A stretch of DNA of 64,000 bases from Avena insularis (taxonomy: Eukaryota > Streptophyta > Magnoliopsida > Poales > Poaceae). The stretch lies in NCBI GenBank assembly GCA_023614405.1, contig CM042694.1, positions 128,903,711 through 128,967,710 on the forward strand, written 5' to 3'. This document shows, piece by piece, positions 34,480-50,159 of this stretch. The translations under genes and the position numbers were made by a program. The notes beneath the pieces are model-generated. The model was not told the origin of the DNA and ran no database searches. It worked only from the letters and a program-made list of their open reading frames with translations. Position 1 is the first letter of the stretch. Each line of letters starts with the position of its first letter.

Positions 34480-37400
34480 GCAATGACTCTAGCTGTGGTT
34501 ACTGAAGAGAACACACATTTCAATGACACAGGTGGATCCATATGTGGTATGTGAAAAGAACACACATGAAATGACTCCAGTTGTTGTTAGTAAAAAGTAC
34601 ACACATGCAATGACACTAGTGGATCCATATGTGGTCTCTGAAGAGAACACACAGATGCAATGACACTAGTGGATCCATATGTGGTATGTGAAAAGAACAC
34701 ACATGCAATGACTCCAGTTGTTGTTAGTAAAAAGATACCACATGCAATGACACTGGTGGATCCATGTGTGGTCTCTGAAGATAACACACATTTCAATAAC
34801 ACATGTGGATCCATATGTGGTATGTGAAAATAACACACATGCAATGACTCTAGTTGTTGTTAGTAGAAAGAACACACATGTAATGACACTGGTGGATCCA
34901 TGTGTGGTCTTTGAAGAGAACACGCATTTCAATGACACTGGTAGATCCATATGTGGTATGTGAAAAGAATAGTCACGAAATGACTACAGTTGTTGTTATT
35001 AAAAAGAACACACATGCAATGACACTGGTGAATCCATGTGTGGTCTGTAAAGAGAACACACATGCAATGAATCTAGCTGTGGTTAATGAGAAGAACACAC
35101 ATGCAATGACACTGGTTGTTGTTAGTAAAAAGAGCACACATGAAATGACACTAGTAGATCCATGTGTGGTCTCTAAAGAGAACACACATTTCAATGACAC
35201 TGGTGGATCCATATGTGGTGTGTGAAAATAAACACATGCAATGACTCTAATTGTTGTTAGTAAAAATAACACACATGCAATGACACTGGTGGATCCATAT
35301 GTGGTATGTGAAAAGAATAGTCATGAAATGACTCCAGTTGTTGTTAGTAAAAAGATCACACATGCAATTACACTAGTGGATCCATGTGTGGTCTCTAAAG
35401 AGAACAGACATTTCAATGACACTGGTGGATCCACATGTGGTATGTGAAAAGAATAGTCATGAAATGACTCCAGTTGTTGTTATTAAAAAGAACACACATG
35501 CAATGACACTAGTGAATCCATGTGTGGTCTCTGAAGAGAACACACATGCAATGAATCTAGCTGTGGTTAATGAGAAGAACACACATGCAATGACACTGGT
35601 TGTTGTTAGTAAAAAGAGCACACATGAAATAACACTGGTAGATCCATGTGTGGTCTCTAAAGAGAACACACATTTCAATGACACTGGTGGATCCATATGT
35701 GGTGTGTGAAAAGAACACACATGCAATGACTCCCATTGTTGTTAGTAAAAAGAGCACACATGCAATGACACTGGTGGATCTATGTGTGGTCTCTGAAGAG
35801 AACACACATGCAATAACTCTAGCTGTGGTTACTGAAGAGAAGACACATTTCAATGACACCGGTGGATCCATATGTGGTATGTGAAAAGAACACACATGAA
35901 ATGACTCTGGTGGATCCATATGTGGTATGTGAAAAGAACACACATGCAATGACTCTAGTTGTTGTTAGTAAAAAGAACACACATGCAATGACACTGGTGG
36001 ATCCATTTGTGGTCTCTGAAGATAACACGCATGCAATGAATCTAGATGTGGTTAATGAGAAGAACACACATTTCAATGACACATGTGGATCCATATGTGG
36101 TATGTGAAAAGAACACACATGCAATGGCTCTAGTTGTTGTTAGTAGAAAGAACACACATGCAATGACACTGGTGGACCATGTGTGGTCTTTGAAGAGAAC
36201 ACACATTTCAATGACACTGGTAGATCCATATGTGGTATGTGAAAAGAATAGTCATGAAATGACTCCAGTTGTTGTTATTAAAAAGAACACACATGCAATG
36301 ACACTGGTGAATCCATGTGTGGTCTGTAAAGAGAACACACATGCAATGAATCTAGCCGTGGTTAATGAGAAGAACACGCATCCAATGACACTGGTTGTTG
36401 TTAGTAAAAAGAGCACACATGAAATGACACTGGTAGATCCATGTGTGGTCTCTAAAGAGAACACACATTTCAATGACACTGGTGGATCCATGTGGTATGT
36501 TAAAATAAACACATGCAATGACTCTAGTTGTTTTTAGTAAAAAGAACACACATGCAATGACACTGGTGGATCCATATGTGGTATGTGAAAAGAATAGTCA
36601 TGAAATGACTCTAGTTGTTGTTAGTAAAAAGATCACACATGCAATTACACTGGTGGATCCATGTGTGGTCTCTAAAGAGAACATACATGCAATGACTCTA
36701 CCTGTGGTTAATGAGAAGAACACACATGCAATGACACTGGTGGATCCATAAGTGGATTGTGAAAATAACACACATGCAATGACACTGGTTGTTATTAGTA
36801 AAAAGAGCACACATGCTATCACACTGGTGGATCCATGTGTGCTCTCTAAAGAGAACACACATTTCAATGACACTGCTAGATCCATATGTGGTGTGTGAAA
36901 AGAACACACATGCAATGACTCTAGTTGTTGTTAGTAAATAGAACACACATGCAATGACACTGGTTGATCCATGTGTGGTCTCGGAAGAGAACACACATGC
37001 AATGACTCTAGCTGTGGTTACTGAAGAGAACACACATTTCAATGACACAGGTGGATCCATATGTGGTATGTGAAAAGAACACACATGAAATGACTCCAGT
37101 TGTTGTTAGTAAAAAGTACACACATGCAATGACACTAGTGGATCCATATGTGGTCTCTGAAGAGAACACACAGATGCAATGACACTAGTGGATCCATATG
37201 TGGTATGTGAAAAGAACACACATGCAATGACACCAGTTGTTGTTAGTAAAAAGATACCACATGCAATGACACTGGTGGATCCATGTGTGGTCTCTGAAGA
37301 TAACACACATTTCAATAACACATGTGGATCCATATGTGGTATGTGAAAATAACACACATGCAATGACTCTAGTTGTTGTTAGTAGAAAGAACACACATGT

Positions 37401-40400
37401 AATGACACTGGTGGATCCATGTGTGGTCTTTGAAGAGAACACGCATTTCAATGACACTGGTAGATCCATATGTGGTATGTGAAAAGAATAGTCACGAAAT
37501 GACTAGTTGTTGTTAAAAAGAACACACATGCAATGACACTGGTGAATCCATGTGTGGTCTCAGAAAGAGCACACATGCAATGAATCTAGCTGTGGTTAAT
37601 GAGAAGAACACACATGCAATGACACTGGTTGTTGTTAGTAAAAAGAGCACACATGAAATGACACTAGTAGATCCATGTGTGGTCTCTAAAGAGAACACAC
37701 ATTTCAATGACACTGGTGGATCCATATGTGGTGTGTGAAAATAAACACATGCAATGACTCTAATTGTTGTTAGTAAAAATAACACACATGCAATGACACT
37801 GGTGGATCCATATGTGGTATGTGAAAAGAATAGTCATGAAATGACTCCAGTTGTTGTTAGTAAAAAGATCACACATGCAATTACACTAGTGGATCCATGT
37901 GTGGTCTCTAAAGAGAACAGACATTTCAATGACACTGGTGGATCCACATGTGGTATGTGAAAAGAATAGTCATGAAATGACTCCAGTTGTTGTTATTAAA
38001 AAGAACACACATGCAATGACACTAGTGAATCCATGTGTGGTCTCTGAAGAGAACACACATGCAATGAATCTAGCTGTGGTTAATGAGAAGAACACACATG
38101 CAATGACACTGGTTGTTGTTAGTAAAAAGAGCACACATGAAATAACACTGGTAGATCCATGTGTGGTCTCTAAAGAGAACACACATTTCAATGACACTGG
38201 TGGATCCATATGTGGTGTGTGAAAAGAACACACATGCAATGACTCCCATTGTTGTTAGTAAAAAGAGCACACATGCAATGACACTGGTGGATCAATGTGT
38301 GGTCTCTGAAGAGAACACACATGCAATAACTCTAGCTGTGGTTACTGAAGAGAACACACATTTCAATGACACCGGTGGATCCATATGTGGTATGTGAAAA
38401 GAACACACATGAAATGACTCTGGTGGATCCATATGTGGTATGTGAAAAGAACACACATGCAATGACTCTAGTTGTTGTTAGTAAAAAGAACACACATGCA
38501 ATGACACTGGTGGATCCATTTGTGGTCTCTGAAGATAACACGCATGCAATGAATCTAGATGTGGTTAATGAGAAGAACACACATTTCAATGACACATGTG
38601 GATCCATATGTGGTATGTGAAAAGAACACACATGCAATGGCTCTAGTTGTTGTTAGTAGAAAGAACACACATGCAATGACACTGGTGGACCATGTGTGGT
38701 CTTTGAAGAGAACACACATTTCAATGACACTGGTAGATCCATATGTGGTATGTGAAAAGAATAGTCATGAAATGACTCCAGTTGTTGTTATTAAAAAGAA
38801 CACACATGCAATGACACTGGTGAATCCATGTGTGGTCTGTAAAGAGAACACACATGCAATGAATCTAGCCGTGGTTAATGAGAAGAACACGCATCCAATG
38901 ACACTGGTTGTTGTTAGTAAAAAGAGCACACATGAAATGACACTGGTAGATCCATGTGTGGTCTCTAAAGAGAACACACATTTCAATGACACTGGTGGAT
39001 CCATATGTGGTATGTGAAAATAAACACATGCAATGACTCTAGTTGTTTTAGTAAAAGAACACACATGCAATGACACTGGTGGATCCATATGTGGTATGTG
39101 AAAAGAATAGTCATGAAATGACTCTAGTTGTTGTTAGTAAAAAGATCACACATGCAATTACACTGGTGGATCCATGTGTGGTCTCTAAAGAGAACATACA
39201 TGCAATGACTCTACCTGTGGTTAATGAGAAGAACACACATGCAATGACACTGGTGGATCCATAAGTGGATTGTGAAAATAACACACATGCAATGACACTG
39301 GTTGTTATTAGTAAAAAGAGCACACATGCTATCACATCAGGATCCATGTGTGCTCTCTAAAGAGAACACACATTTCAATGACACTGCTAGATCCATATGT
39401 GGTGTGTGAAAAGAACACACATGCAATGACTCTAGTTGTTGTTAGTAAATAGAACACACATGCAATGACACTGGTTGATCCATGTGTGGTCTCTGAAGAG
39501 AACACACATGCAATGACTCTAGCTGTGGTTACTGAAGAGAACACACATTTCAATGACACAGGTGGATCCATATGTGGTATGTGAAAAGAACACACATGAA
39601 ATGACTCCAGTTGTTGTTAGTAAAAAGTACACACATGCAATGACACTAGTGGATCCATATGTGGTCTCGCAAGAGAACACACATGCAATGACACTAGTGG
39701 ATCCATATGTGGTATGTGAAAAGAACACACATGCAATGACACCAGTTGTTGTTAGTAAAAAGATACCACATGCAATGACACTGGTGGATCCATGTGTGGT
39801 CTCTGAAGATAACACACATTTCAATAACACATGTGGATCCATATGTGGTATGTGAAAACACACATGCAATGACTCTAGTTGTTGTTAGTAGAAAGAACAC
39901 ACATGTAATGACACTGGTGGATCCATGTGTGGTCTTTGAAGAGAACACGCATTTCAATGACACTGGTAGATCCATATGTGGTATGTGAAAAGAATAGTCA
40001 CGAAATGACTACAGTTGTTGTTATTAAAAAGAACACACATACAATGACACTGGTGAATCCATGTGTGGTCTGTAAAGAGAACACACATGCAATGAATCTA
40101 GCTGTGGTTAATGAGAAGAACACACATGCAATGACACTGGTTGTTGTTAGTAAAAAGAGCACACATGAAATGACACTAGTAGATCCATGTGTGGTCTCTA
40201 AAGAGAACACACATTTCAATGACACTGGTGGATCCATATGTGGTGTGTGAAAATAAACACATGCAATGACTCTAATTGTTGTTAGTAAAAATAACACACA
40301 TGCAATGACACTGGTGGATCCATATGTGGTATGTGAAAAGAAGAGTCATGAAATGACTCGGGTTGTTGTTAGTAAAAAGATCACACATGCAATTACACTA

Positions 40401-42010
40401 GTGGATCCATGTGTGGTCTCTAAAGAGAACAGACATTTCAATGACACTGGTGGATCCACATGTGGTATGTGAAAAGAATAGTCATGAAATGACTCCAGTT
40501 GTTGTTATTAAAAAGAACACACATGCAATGACACTAGTGAATCCATGTGTGGTCTCTGAAGAGAACACACATGCAATGAATCTAGCTGTGGTTAATGAGA
40601 AGAACACACATGCAATGACACTGGTTGTTGTTAGTAAAAAGAGCACACATGAAATAACATCAGATCCATGTGTGGTCTCTAAAGAGAACACACATTTCAA
40701 TGACACTGGTGGATCCATATGTGGTGTGTGAAAAGAACACACATGCAATGACTCCCATTGTTGTTAGTAAAAAGAGCACACATGCAATGACACTGGTGGA
40801 TCAATGTGTGGTCTCTGAAGAGAACACACATGCAATAACTCTAGCTGTGGTTACTGAAGAGAACACACATTTCAATGACACCGGTGGATCCATATGTGGT
40901 ATGTGAAAAGAACACACATGAAATGACTCTGGTGGATCCATATGTGGTATGTGAAAAGAACACACATGCAATGACTCTAGTTGTTGTTAGTAAAAAGAAC
41001 ACATATGCAATGACACTGGTGGATCCATTTGTGGTCTCTGAAGATAACACGCATGCAATGAATCTAGATGTGGTTAATGAGAAGAACACACATTTCAATG
41101 ACACATGTGGATCCATATGTGGTATGTGAAAAGAACACACATGCAATGGCTCTAGTTGTTGTTAGTAGAAAGAACACACATGCAATGACACTGGTGGACC
41201 ATGTGTGGTCTTTGAAGAGAACACACATTTCAATGACACTGGTAGATCCATATGTGGTATGTGAAAAGAATAGTCATGAAATGACTCCAGTTGTTGTTAT
41301 TAAAAAGAACACACATGCAATGACACTGGTGAATCCATGTGTGGTCTGTAAAGAGAACACACATGCAATGAATCTAGCCGTGGTTAATGAGAAGAACACG
41401 CATCCAATGACACTGGTTGTTGTTAGTAAAAAGAGCACACATGAAATGACACTGGTAGATCCATGTGTGGTCTCTAAATAGAACACACATTTCAATGACA
41501 CTGGTGGATCCATATGTGGTATGTGAAAATAAACACATGCAATGACTCTAGTTGTTTTTAGTAAAAAGAACACACATGCAATGACACTGGTGGATCCATA
41601 TGTGGTATGTGAAAAGAATAGTCATGAAATGACTCTAGTTGTTGTTAGTAAAAAGATCACACATGCAATTACACTGGTGGATCCATGTGTGGTCTCTAAA
41701 GAGAACATACATGCAATGACTCTACCTGTGGTTAATGAGAAGAACACACATGCAATGACACTGGTGGATCCATAAGTGGATTGTGAAAATAACACACATG
41801 CAATGACACTGGTTGTTATTAGTAAAAAGAGCACACATGCTATCACACTGGTGGATCCATGTGTGCTCTCTAAAGAGAACACACATTTCAATGACACTGC
41901 TAGATCCATATGTGGTGTGTGAAAAGAACACACATGCAATGACTCTAGTTGTTGTTAGTAAATAGAACACACATGCAATGACACTGGTTGATCCATGTGT
42001 GGTCTCTGAA
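34480..42010. repeat. Higher-order domain 2 (about 2.51 kb, three copies)
   Basis: The anchor GATACCACATGC at 34734, 37253 and 39762 gives 2519 and 2509 bp. A second marker, GTTGTTAGTAGAAAG after AATGGCTCTAG near 36125, 38640 and 41150, gives the same period. Copies share private variants such as CACGCATCCAATG (near 36375, 38890, 41400). Confidence 0.8.
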
Positions 42011-42559
42011 GAGAACACACATGCAATGACTCTAGCTGTGGTTACTGAAGAGAACACACATTTCAATGACACTGGTGGATCCATATGTGGTATGTGAAAA
42101 GAACACACATAAAATGACTCCAGCTGTTGTTTGTAAAAAGAACACACATGCAATGACACTGGTGGATCCATGTGTGCTCTCTGAAGAGAACACACATTTA
42201 TATGAAACTGGTGGATCCATATGTGGTATGTGAAAAGAACACACATTGAATGACTCCAGTTGTTGTTAGTAAAAAGAACACACATGCAATGACACTGGTG
42301 GATCCATGTGTGGTCTTTGAAGAGAACACACATCCAAAGACTCTAGCTGTGGTTAATGAGAAGAACACGCATTTCAATAACACTAGTGGATCCATATTTG
42401 GTATGTGAAGAAAACACACATGCAATGACTCTAGCTGCTGTTAGTAAACAGAACACAAATGCAATGACACTGGTGGATCCATGTGTGATCTCTAAAGAGA
42501 ACACACATTGCAATGACAATGGTGGATCCATATGTGGTATGTGAAAAGAATAGTCATGA

Positions 42560-45500
42560 AATGACTCTAGTTGTTGTTAGTAAAAAGAAAACATATGCAA
42601 TGACACTAGTGGATCCATGTGTGGTCTCTGAAGAGAACACACATGCAATGACTTTGGTTGTTAGTAAAAAGAGAACACATGCAATGACACTACTTATCGT
42701 TAGTAAAAAGAGCACACATGCAATGACATTGGTGGATCCAAGTGTGGTGTCTGAAGAGAACACACATTTCAATGACACTTCTGGATCCATATGTGGTATG
42801 TGAAAAGAACACACATGCAATGACTCCATTTGTTGTTAGTAAAAAGAACACACATGCAATGACACTGGTGGACCCATGTGTGGTGTCTAAAGAGAACACA
42901 CATACAATGATTCTAGCTATGGTTAATGAGAAGAAGACACATTTCAATGACACTGGTGGATCCATATGTGGTATGTGAAAAGAATAGCCATGAAATGACT
43001 CTAGTTGTTGTTAGTAAAAAGAGAACACATGCAATGAGACTAGTGGATCCAAGTGTGTTCTCTGAAGAGAACACACATGAAATGACAGTGGTGGATCCAT
43101 ATGTGGTATGTGAAAAACACACACATGCAATGACTCTAGTCGTTGTTAGTAAAAAGAACACACATGCAATGACACTGGTGGATTCATGTGTGGTCTCTGA
43201 AGAGAACACACATTTCAATGACACTTTCGGATCCATATGTGGTATGTGAAAAGAACACACATGCAATGACTCTAGTTGTTGTTAGTAAAAAGAACACACA
43301 TGCAATGACACTGGTGGATCCATGTGTGGTCTCTGAAGAGAACACACATGCAATGACTCTAGCTGTGGTTAATGAGAAAAGAACACACATTTCAATGACA
43401 CAGGTGGATCCATAGGCGGTATGTCAAAAGAACACACATGCATTGACTCTAGTTGTTGTTAGTAAAAAGAAGACACATGCAATGACACTGGTGGATCCAT
43501 GTGTGATCTCTGAAGAGAACACACATTTCAATGACACTGGTGGATCCATAAGTGGTATGTGAAAAGAACACACATGCAATGACTCCAGTTGTTGTTTATA
43601 AAAAGAACACACATGCAATCACACTGGTGGATCCATGTGTGGTCTCTGAAGAGAACACACATGCAATGACACTGGTGAATCCATGTGTGGTCTCTGAAGA
43701 GAACACACATGCAATGAATCTAGCTGTGGTTAATGAGAAGAACACACATACAATGACACTGGTTGTTGTTAGTAAAAAGAGCACACATGAAATGACACTG
43801 GTATATCCATGTGTGGTCTCTAAAGAGAACACACATTTCAATGACACCGGTGGATCCATATGTGGTGTGTGAAAAGAACACACATGCAATGACTCCCGTT
43901 GTTAGTAAAAAGAACATACATGCAATGACACCGGTGGATCCATCTGTGGTCTCTGAAGAGAACACACATGCAATGACTCTAGCTATGGTTACTGAAGAGA
44001 ACACACATTTCAATGACACTGGTGGATCCATATGTGGTATGTGAAAAGAACACACATGAAATGACTCCAGTTGTTGTTAGTAAAAAGTACACACATGCAA
44101 TGACATCAGGATCCATGTGGTCTCAAGAGAACACAGATGCAATGACATTGGTGGATCCATATGTGGTATGTGAAAAGAACACACATGCAATGACTCTAGT
44201 TGTTGTTAGAAAAAAGAACACACATGCAATGACACTGGTGGATCCATGTGTGGTCTCTGAAGATAACACACGTGCAATGAATCTAGACGTGGTTAATGAG
44301 AAGAACACACATTTCAATGACACATGTGGATCCATCTGTGGTATGTGAAAAGAAAACACATGCAATGACTCTAGTTGTTTTTAGTAGAAAGAACACACAT
44401 GCAATGCCACTGGTGGATCCATGTGTGGTCTTTGAAGAGAACACACATTTCAATGACACTGGTAGATCCATATGTGGTATGTGAAAAGAATAGTCATGAA
44501 ACGACTCCAGTTGTTGTTATTAAAAAGAACACACATGCAATGACACTGGTGAATCCATGTGTGGTCTGTAAAGAGAACACACATGCAATGAATCTAGCTG
44601 TGGTTAATGAGAAGAACACACATGCAATGACACTGGTTGTTGTTAGTAAAAAGAGCACACATGAAATGACACTGGTAGATCCATGTGTGGTCTCTAAAGA
44701 GAACACACATTTCAATGACACTGGTGGATCCATATGTGGTGTGTGAAAATAAACACATGCAATGACTCTAGTTGTTGTTAGTAAAAAGAACACACATGCA
44801 ATGACACTAGTCGATCCATATGTGGTATGTGAAAAGAATAGTCATGAAATGACTCCAGTTGTTGTTAGTAAAAAGATCACACATGCAATTACACTGGTGG
44901 ATCCATGTGTGGTCTCTAAAGAGAACAGACATTTCAATGACACTGGTGGATCCATATGTGGTATGTGAAAAGAATAGTCATGAAACGACTCAAGTTGTTG
45001 TTATTAAAAAGAACACACATGCAATGACACTGGTGAATCCATGTGTGGTCTCTGAAGAGAACACACATGCAATGAATCTAGCTGTGGTTAATGAGAACAA
45101 CACACATGCAATGACTCTAGTTGTTGTTAGTAAAAAGAACACACATGCAATGACACTGGTGGATCCATATGTGGTATGTGAAAAGAATAGTCATGAAATG
45201 ACTCCAGTTGTTGTTAGTAAAAAGATCACACATGCAATTACACTGGTGGATCCATGTGTGGTCTCTAAAGAGAGCATGGATGCAATGACTCTAGCTGTGG
45301 TTAATGAGAAGAACACACATGCAATGACACTGGTGGATCCATAGGTGGATTGTGAAAATAACACACATGCAATGACTCTGCTTGTTGTTAGTAAAAACAA
45401 CACACATGCAATGACACTGGTGGATCCATGTGTGGTCTCCAAAGAGAACACACATTTCAATGACACTGGTGGATCCATATGTGGTATGTGAAAAGAATAG

Positions 45501-48500
45501 TCATGAATTGACTCTAGTTGTTGTTAGTAAAAAGAGCACACATGCAATTACACAGGTGGATCCATGTGTGGTCTCTGAAGAGAACATACATGCAATGACT
45601 CTAGCTATGGTTAATGAGAAGAACACACATGCAATGACACTGGTGGATCCATAGGTGGATTGTGAAAAGAACACACATGCAATGACTCTGCTTGTTGTTA
45701 GTAAAAAGAAAACACATGCAATGACACTGGTGGATCCATGTGTGGTCTCTGAAGAGAACACACATGCAATGACTTTGGTTGTTAGTAAAAAGAGAACACA
45801 TGCAATGACACTACTTATCGTTAGTAAAAAGAGCACACATGCAATGACACTGGTGGATCCATGTGTGGTATCTAAAGAGAACACACATTTCAATGACACT
45901 TCTGGATCCATATGTGGTATGTGAAAAGAACACACATGCAATGACTCCATTTGTTGTTAGTAAAAAGAACACACATGCAATGACACTGGTGGACCCATGT
46001 GTGGTCTCTAAAGATTACACACATACAATGATTCTAGCTATGGTTAATGAGAAGAACACACTTTTCAATGACACTAGTGGATCCATATGTGGTATGTGAA
46101 AAGAATAGCCATGAAATGACTCTAGTTGTTGTTAGTAAAAAGAGAACACATGCAATGAGACTAGTGGATCCAAGTGTGGTCTCTGAAGAGAACACACATG
46201 AAATGACACTGGTGGATCCATATGTGGTATGTGAAAAACACACACATGCAATGCCTCTAGTCGTTGTTAGTAAAAAGAACACACATGCAATGACACTGGT
46301 GGATTCATGTGTGGTCTCTGAAGAGAACACACATTTCAATGACACTTTCGGATCCATATGTGGTATGTGAAAAGAACACACATGCAATGACTCCCGTTGT
46401 TGTTAGTAAAAAGAACACACATGCAATGACACTGGTGGATCCATGTGTGGTCTCTGAAGAGAACACACATGCAATGACTCTAGCTGTGGTTAATGAGAAA
46501 AGAACACACATTTCAATGACACAGGTGGATCCATAGGTGGTATGTCAAAAGAACACACATGCATTGACTCTAGTTGTTGTTAGTAAAAAGAACACACATG
46601 CAATGACACTGGTGGATCCATGTGTGGTCTCTGAAGAGAACACACATTTCAATGACACTGGTGGATCCATATGTGGTATGTGAAAAGAACACACATGCAA
46701 TGACTCCAGTTGTTGTTAGTAAAAAGAACACACATGCAATCACACTGGTGGATCCATGTGTGGTCTCTGAAGAGAACACACATGCAATGACATCAGAATC
46801 CATGTGGTCTCTGAAGAGAACACACATGCAATGAATCTAGCTGTGGTTAATGAGAAGAACACACATACAATGACACTGGTTGTTGTTAGTAAAAAGAGCA
46901 CACATGAAATGACACTGGTATATCCATGTGTGGTCTCTAAAGAGAACACACATTTCAATGACACCGGTGGATCCATATGTGGTGTGTGAAAAGAACACAC
47001 ATGCAATGACTCCCGTTGTTGTTAGTAAAAAGAACACACATGCAATGACACCGGTGGATCCATGTGTGGTCTCTGAAGAGAACACACATGCAATGACTCT
47101 AGCTATGGTTACAGAAGAGAACACAAATTTCAATGACACTGGTGGATCCATATGTGGTACGTGAAAAGAACACACATGAAATGACTCCAGTTGTTGTTAG
47201 TAAAAAGTACACACATGCAATGACACTGGTGGATCCATGTGTGGTCTCTGAAGAGAACACACAGATGCCATGACATTGGTGGATCCATATGTGGTATGTG
47301 AAAAGAACACACATGCAATGACTCTAGTTGTTGTTAGTAAAAAGAACACACATGCAATGACACTGGTGGATCCATGTGTGGTCTCTGAAGATAACACACG
47401 TGCAATGAATCTAGACGTGGTTAATGAGAAGAACACACATTTCAATGACACATGTGGATCCATCTGTGGTATGTGAAAACAAAACACATGCAATGACTCT
47501 AGTTGTTTTTAGTAGAAAGAACACACATGCAATGCCACTGGTGGATCCATGTGTGGTCTTTGAAGAGAACACACATTTCAATGACACTGGTAGATCCATA
47601 TGTGGTATGTGAAAAGAATAGTCATGAAATGACTCCAGTTGTTGTTATTAAAAAGAACACACATGCAATGACACTGGTGAATCCATGTGTGGTCTGTAAA
47701 GAGAACACACATGCAATGAATCTAGCTGTGGTTAATGAGAAGAACACACATGCAATGACACTGGTTGTTGTTAGTAAAAAGAGCACACATGAAATGACAT
47801 CAGATCCATGTGTGGTCTCTAAAGAGAACACACATTTCAATGACACTGGTGGATCCATATGTGGTGTGTGAAAATAAACACATGCAATGACTCTAGTTGT
47901 TGTTAGTAAAAAGAACACACATGCAATGACACTAGTCGATCCATATGTGGTATGTGAAAAGAATAGTCATGAAAGGACTCCAGTTGTTGTTAGTAAAAAG
48001 ATCACACATGCAATTACACTGGTGGATCCATGTGTGGTCTCTAAAGAGAACAGACATTTCAATGACACTGGTGGATCCATATGTGGTATGTGAAAAGAAT
48101 AGTCATGAAACGACTCCAGTTGTTGTTATTAAAAAGAACACACATGCAATGACACTGGTGAATCCATGTGTGGTCTCTGAAGAGAGCACACATGCAATGA
48201 ATCTAGCTGTGGTTAATGAGAACAACACACATGCAATGACACTGGTTGTTGTTAGTAAAAAGAGCACACATGAAATGACACTGGTAGATCCATGTGTGGT
48301 CTCTAAAGAGAACACACATTTCAATGACACTGGTGGATCCATATGTGGTGTGTGAAAAGAACACACATGCAATGACTCACGTTGTTGTTAGTAAAAAGAA
48401 CACACATGCAATGACACTGGTGGATCCATGTGTGGTCTCTGAAGAGAACACACATGCAATGACTCTAGCTGTGGTTACTGAAGAGAACACACATTTCAAT

Positions 48501-48800
48501 GACACCGGTGGATCCATATGTGGTATGTGAAAAGAACACACATGAAATGGCTCCAGTTGTTGTTAGTAAAAAGTACACACATGTAATGACACTGGTGGAT
48601 CCATGTGTGGTCTCTGAAGAGAACACACAGATGCAATGACACGGGTGGATCCATATGTGGTATGTGAAAGGAACACACATGCAATGACTCCAGTTGTTGT
48701 TAGTAAAAAGTACACACATGTAATGACACTGGTGGATCCATGTGTGGTCTCTGAAGAGAACACACAGATGCAATGACACTGCTGGATCCATATGTGGTAT
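42560..48800. repeat. Higher-order domain 3 (about 3.12 kb, two copies)
   Basis: The private variant ACTTATCGTTAGTAAAAAG at 42692 and 45813 gives 3121 bp. Further matching markers at 43811/46928 and 44296/47424 give 3117 and 3128 bp. Confidence 0.78.
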
Positions 48801-50159
48801 GTGAAAAGAACACACATGAAATGACTCTAGTTGTTGTTAGTAGAAAGAACACACATGCAATGAAACTGGTGGATCCATGTGTGCTCTTTGAAGAGAACAC
48901 ACATTTCAATGACACTGGTAGATCAATATGTGGTATGTGAAAAGAATAGTCATGAAATGACTCCAGTTGTTGTTATTAAAAAGAACACACAGGCAATGAC
49001 ACTGGTGAATCCATGTGTGGTCTCTGAAGAGAACACACAGATGCAATGACACTGGTGGATCCATATGTGGTATGTGAAAAGAACACACATGAAATGACTC
49101 TAGTTGTTGTTAGTAGAAAGAACACACATGCAATGAAATCAGGATCCATGTGTGCTCTTTGAAGAGAACACACATTTCAATGACACTGGTAGATCCATAT
49201 GTGGTATGTGAAAAGAATAGTCATGAAATGACTCCAGTTGTTGTTATTAAAACGAACACACATGCAATGACACTGGTGAATCCATGTGTGGTCTGTAAAG
49301 AGAACACACATGCAATGAATCTAGCTATGGTTAATGAGAAGAACATGCATGCAATGACACTGGTTGTTGTTAGTAAAAAGAGCACACATGAAATGACACT
49401 AGTAGATCCATGTGTGGTCTCTAAAGAGAACACACATTTCAATGACACTGGTGGATCCATATGTGGTGTGTGGAAATAAACACATGCAATGACTCTAGTT
49501 GTTGTTAGTAAAAAGAACACACATGCAATGACACTGGTGGATCCATATGTGGTATGTGAAAAGAATAGTCATGAAATGACTCCAGTTGTTGTTAGTAAAA
49601 AGATCACACATGCAATTACACTGGTGGATCCATGTGTGGTCTCTAAAGAGAACATAGATGCAATGACTCTAGCTGTGGTTAATGAGAAGAACACACATGC
49701 AATGACACTGGTGGATCCATAGGTGGATTGTGAAAAGAACACACATGCAATGACTCTGCTTGTTGTTAGTAAAAAGAACACACATGCAATGACACTGGTG
49801 GATCCATGTGTGGTCTCCAAAGAGAACACACATTTCAATGACACTTGTGGATCCATATGTGGTATGTGAAAAGAATAGTCATGAAATGACTCTAGTTGTT
49901 GTTAGTAAAAAGAGCACACATGCAATTACACTGGTGGATCCATGTGTGGTCTCTAAAGAGAACATACATGCAATGACTCTAGCTGTGGTTAATGAGAAGA
50001 ACACACATGCAATGACACTGGTGGATCCATAGGTGGATTGTGAAAAGAACACACATGCAATGACTCTGCTTATTGTTAGTAAAAAGAACACACATGCAAT
50101 GACACTGGTGGATCCATGTGTGGTCTCTAAGGAGAACATACATTTCAATGACACTAGTG

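Larger units (their letters stand above)
25976..34480. repeat. Higher-order domain 1 (about 0.9 and 1.8 kb units)
   Basis: A rare deletion variant, GATACCACATGC in a C-A junction, recurs at 28013, 28908, 30707, 32494 and 34734: intervals 895, 1799, 1787 and 2240 bp. Flanking blocks agree closely between copies. The segment 12222-14927 belongs to the same domain (anchor at 14275). Confidence 0.8.
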
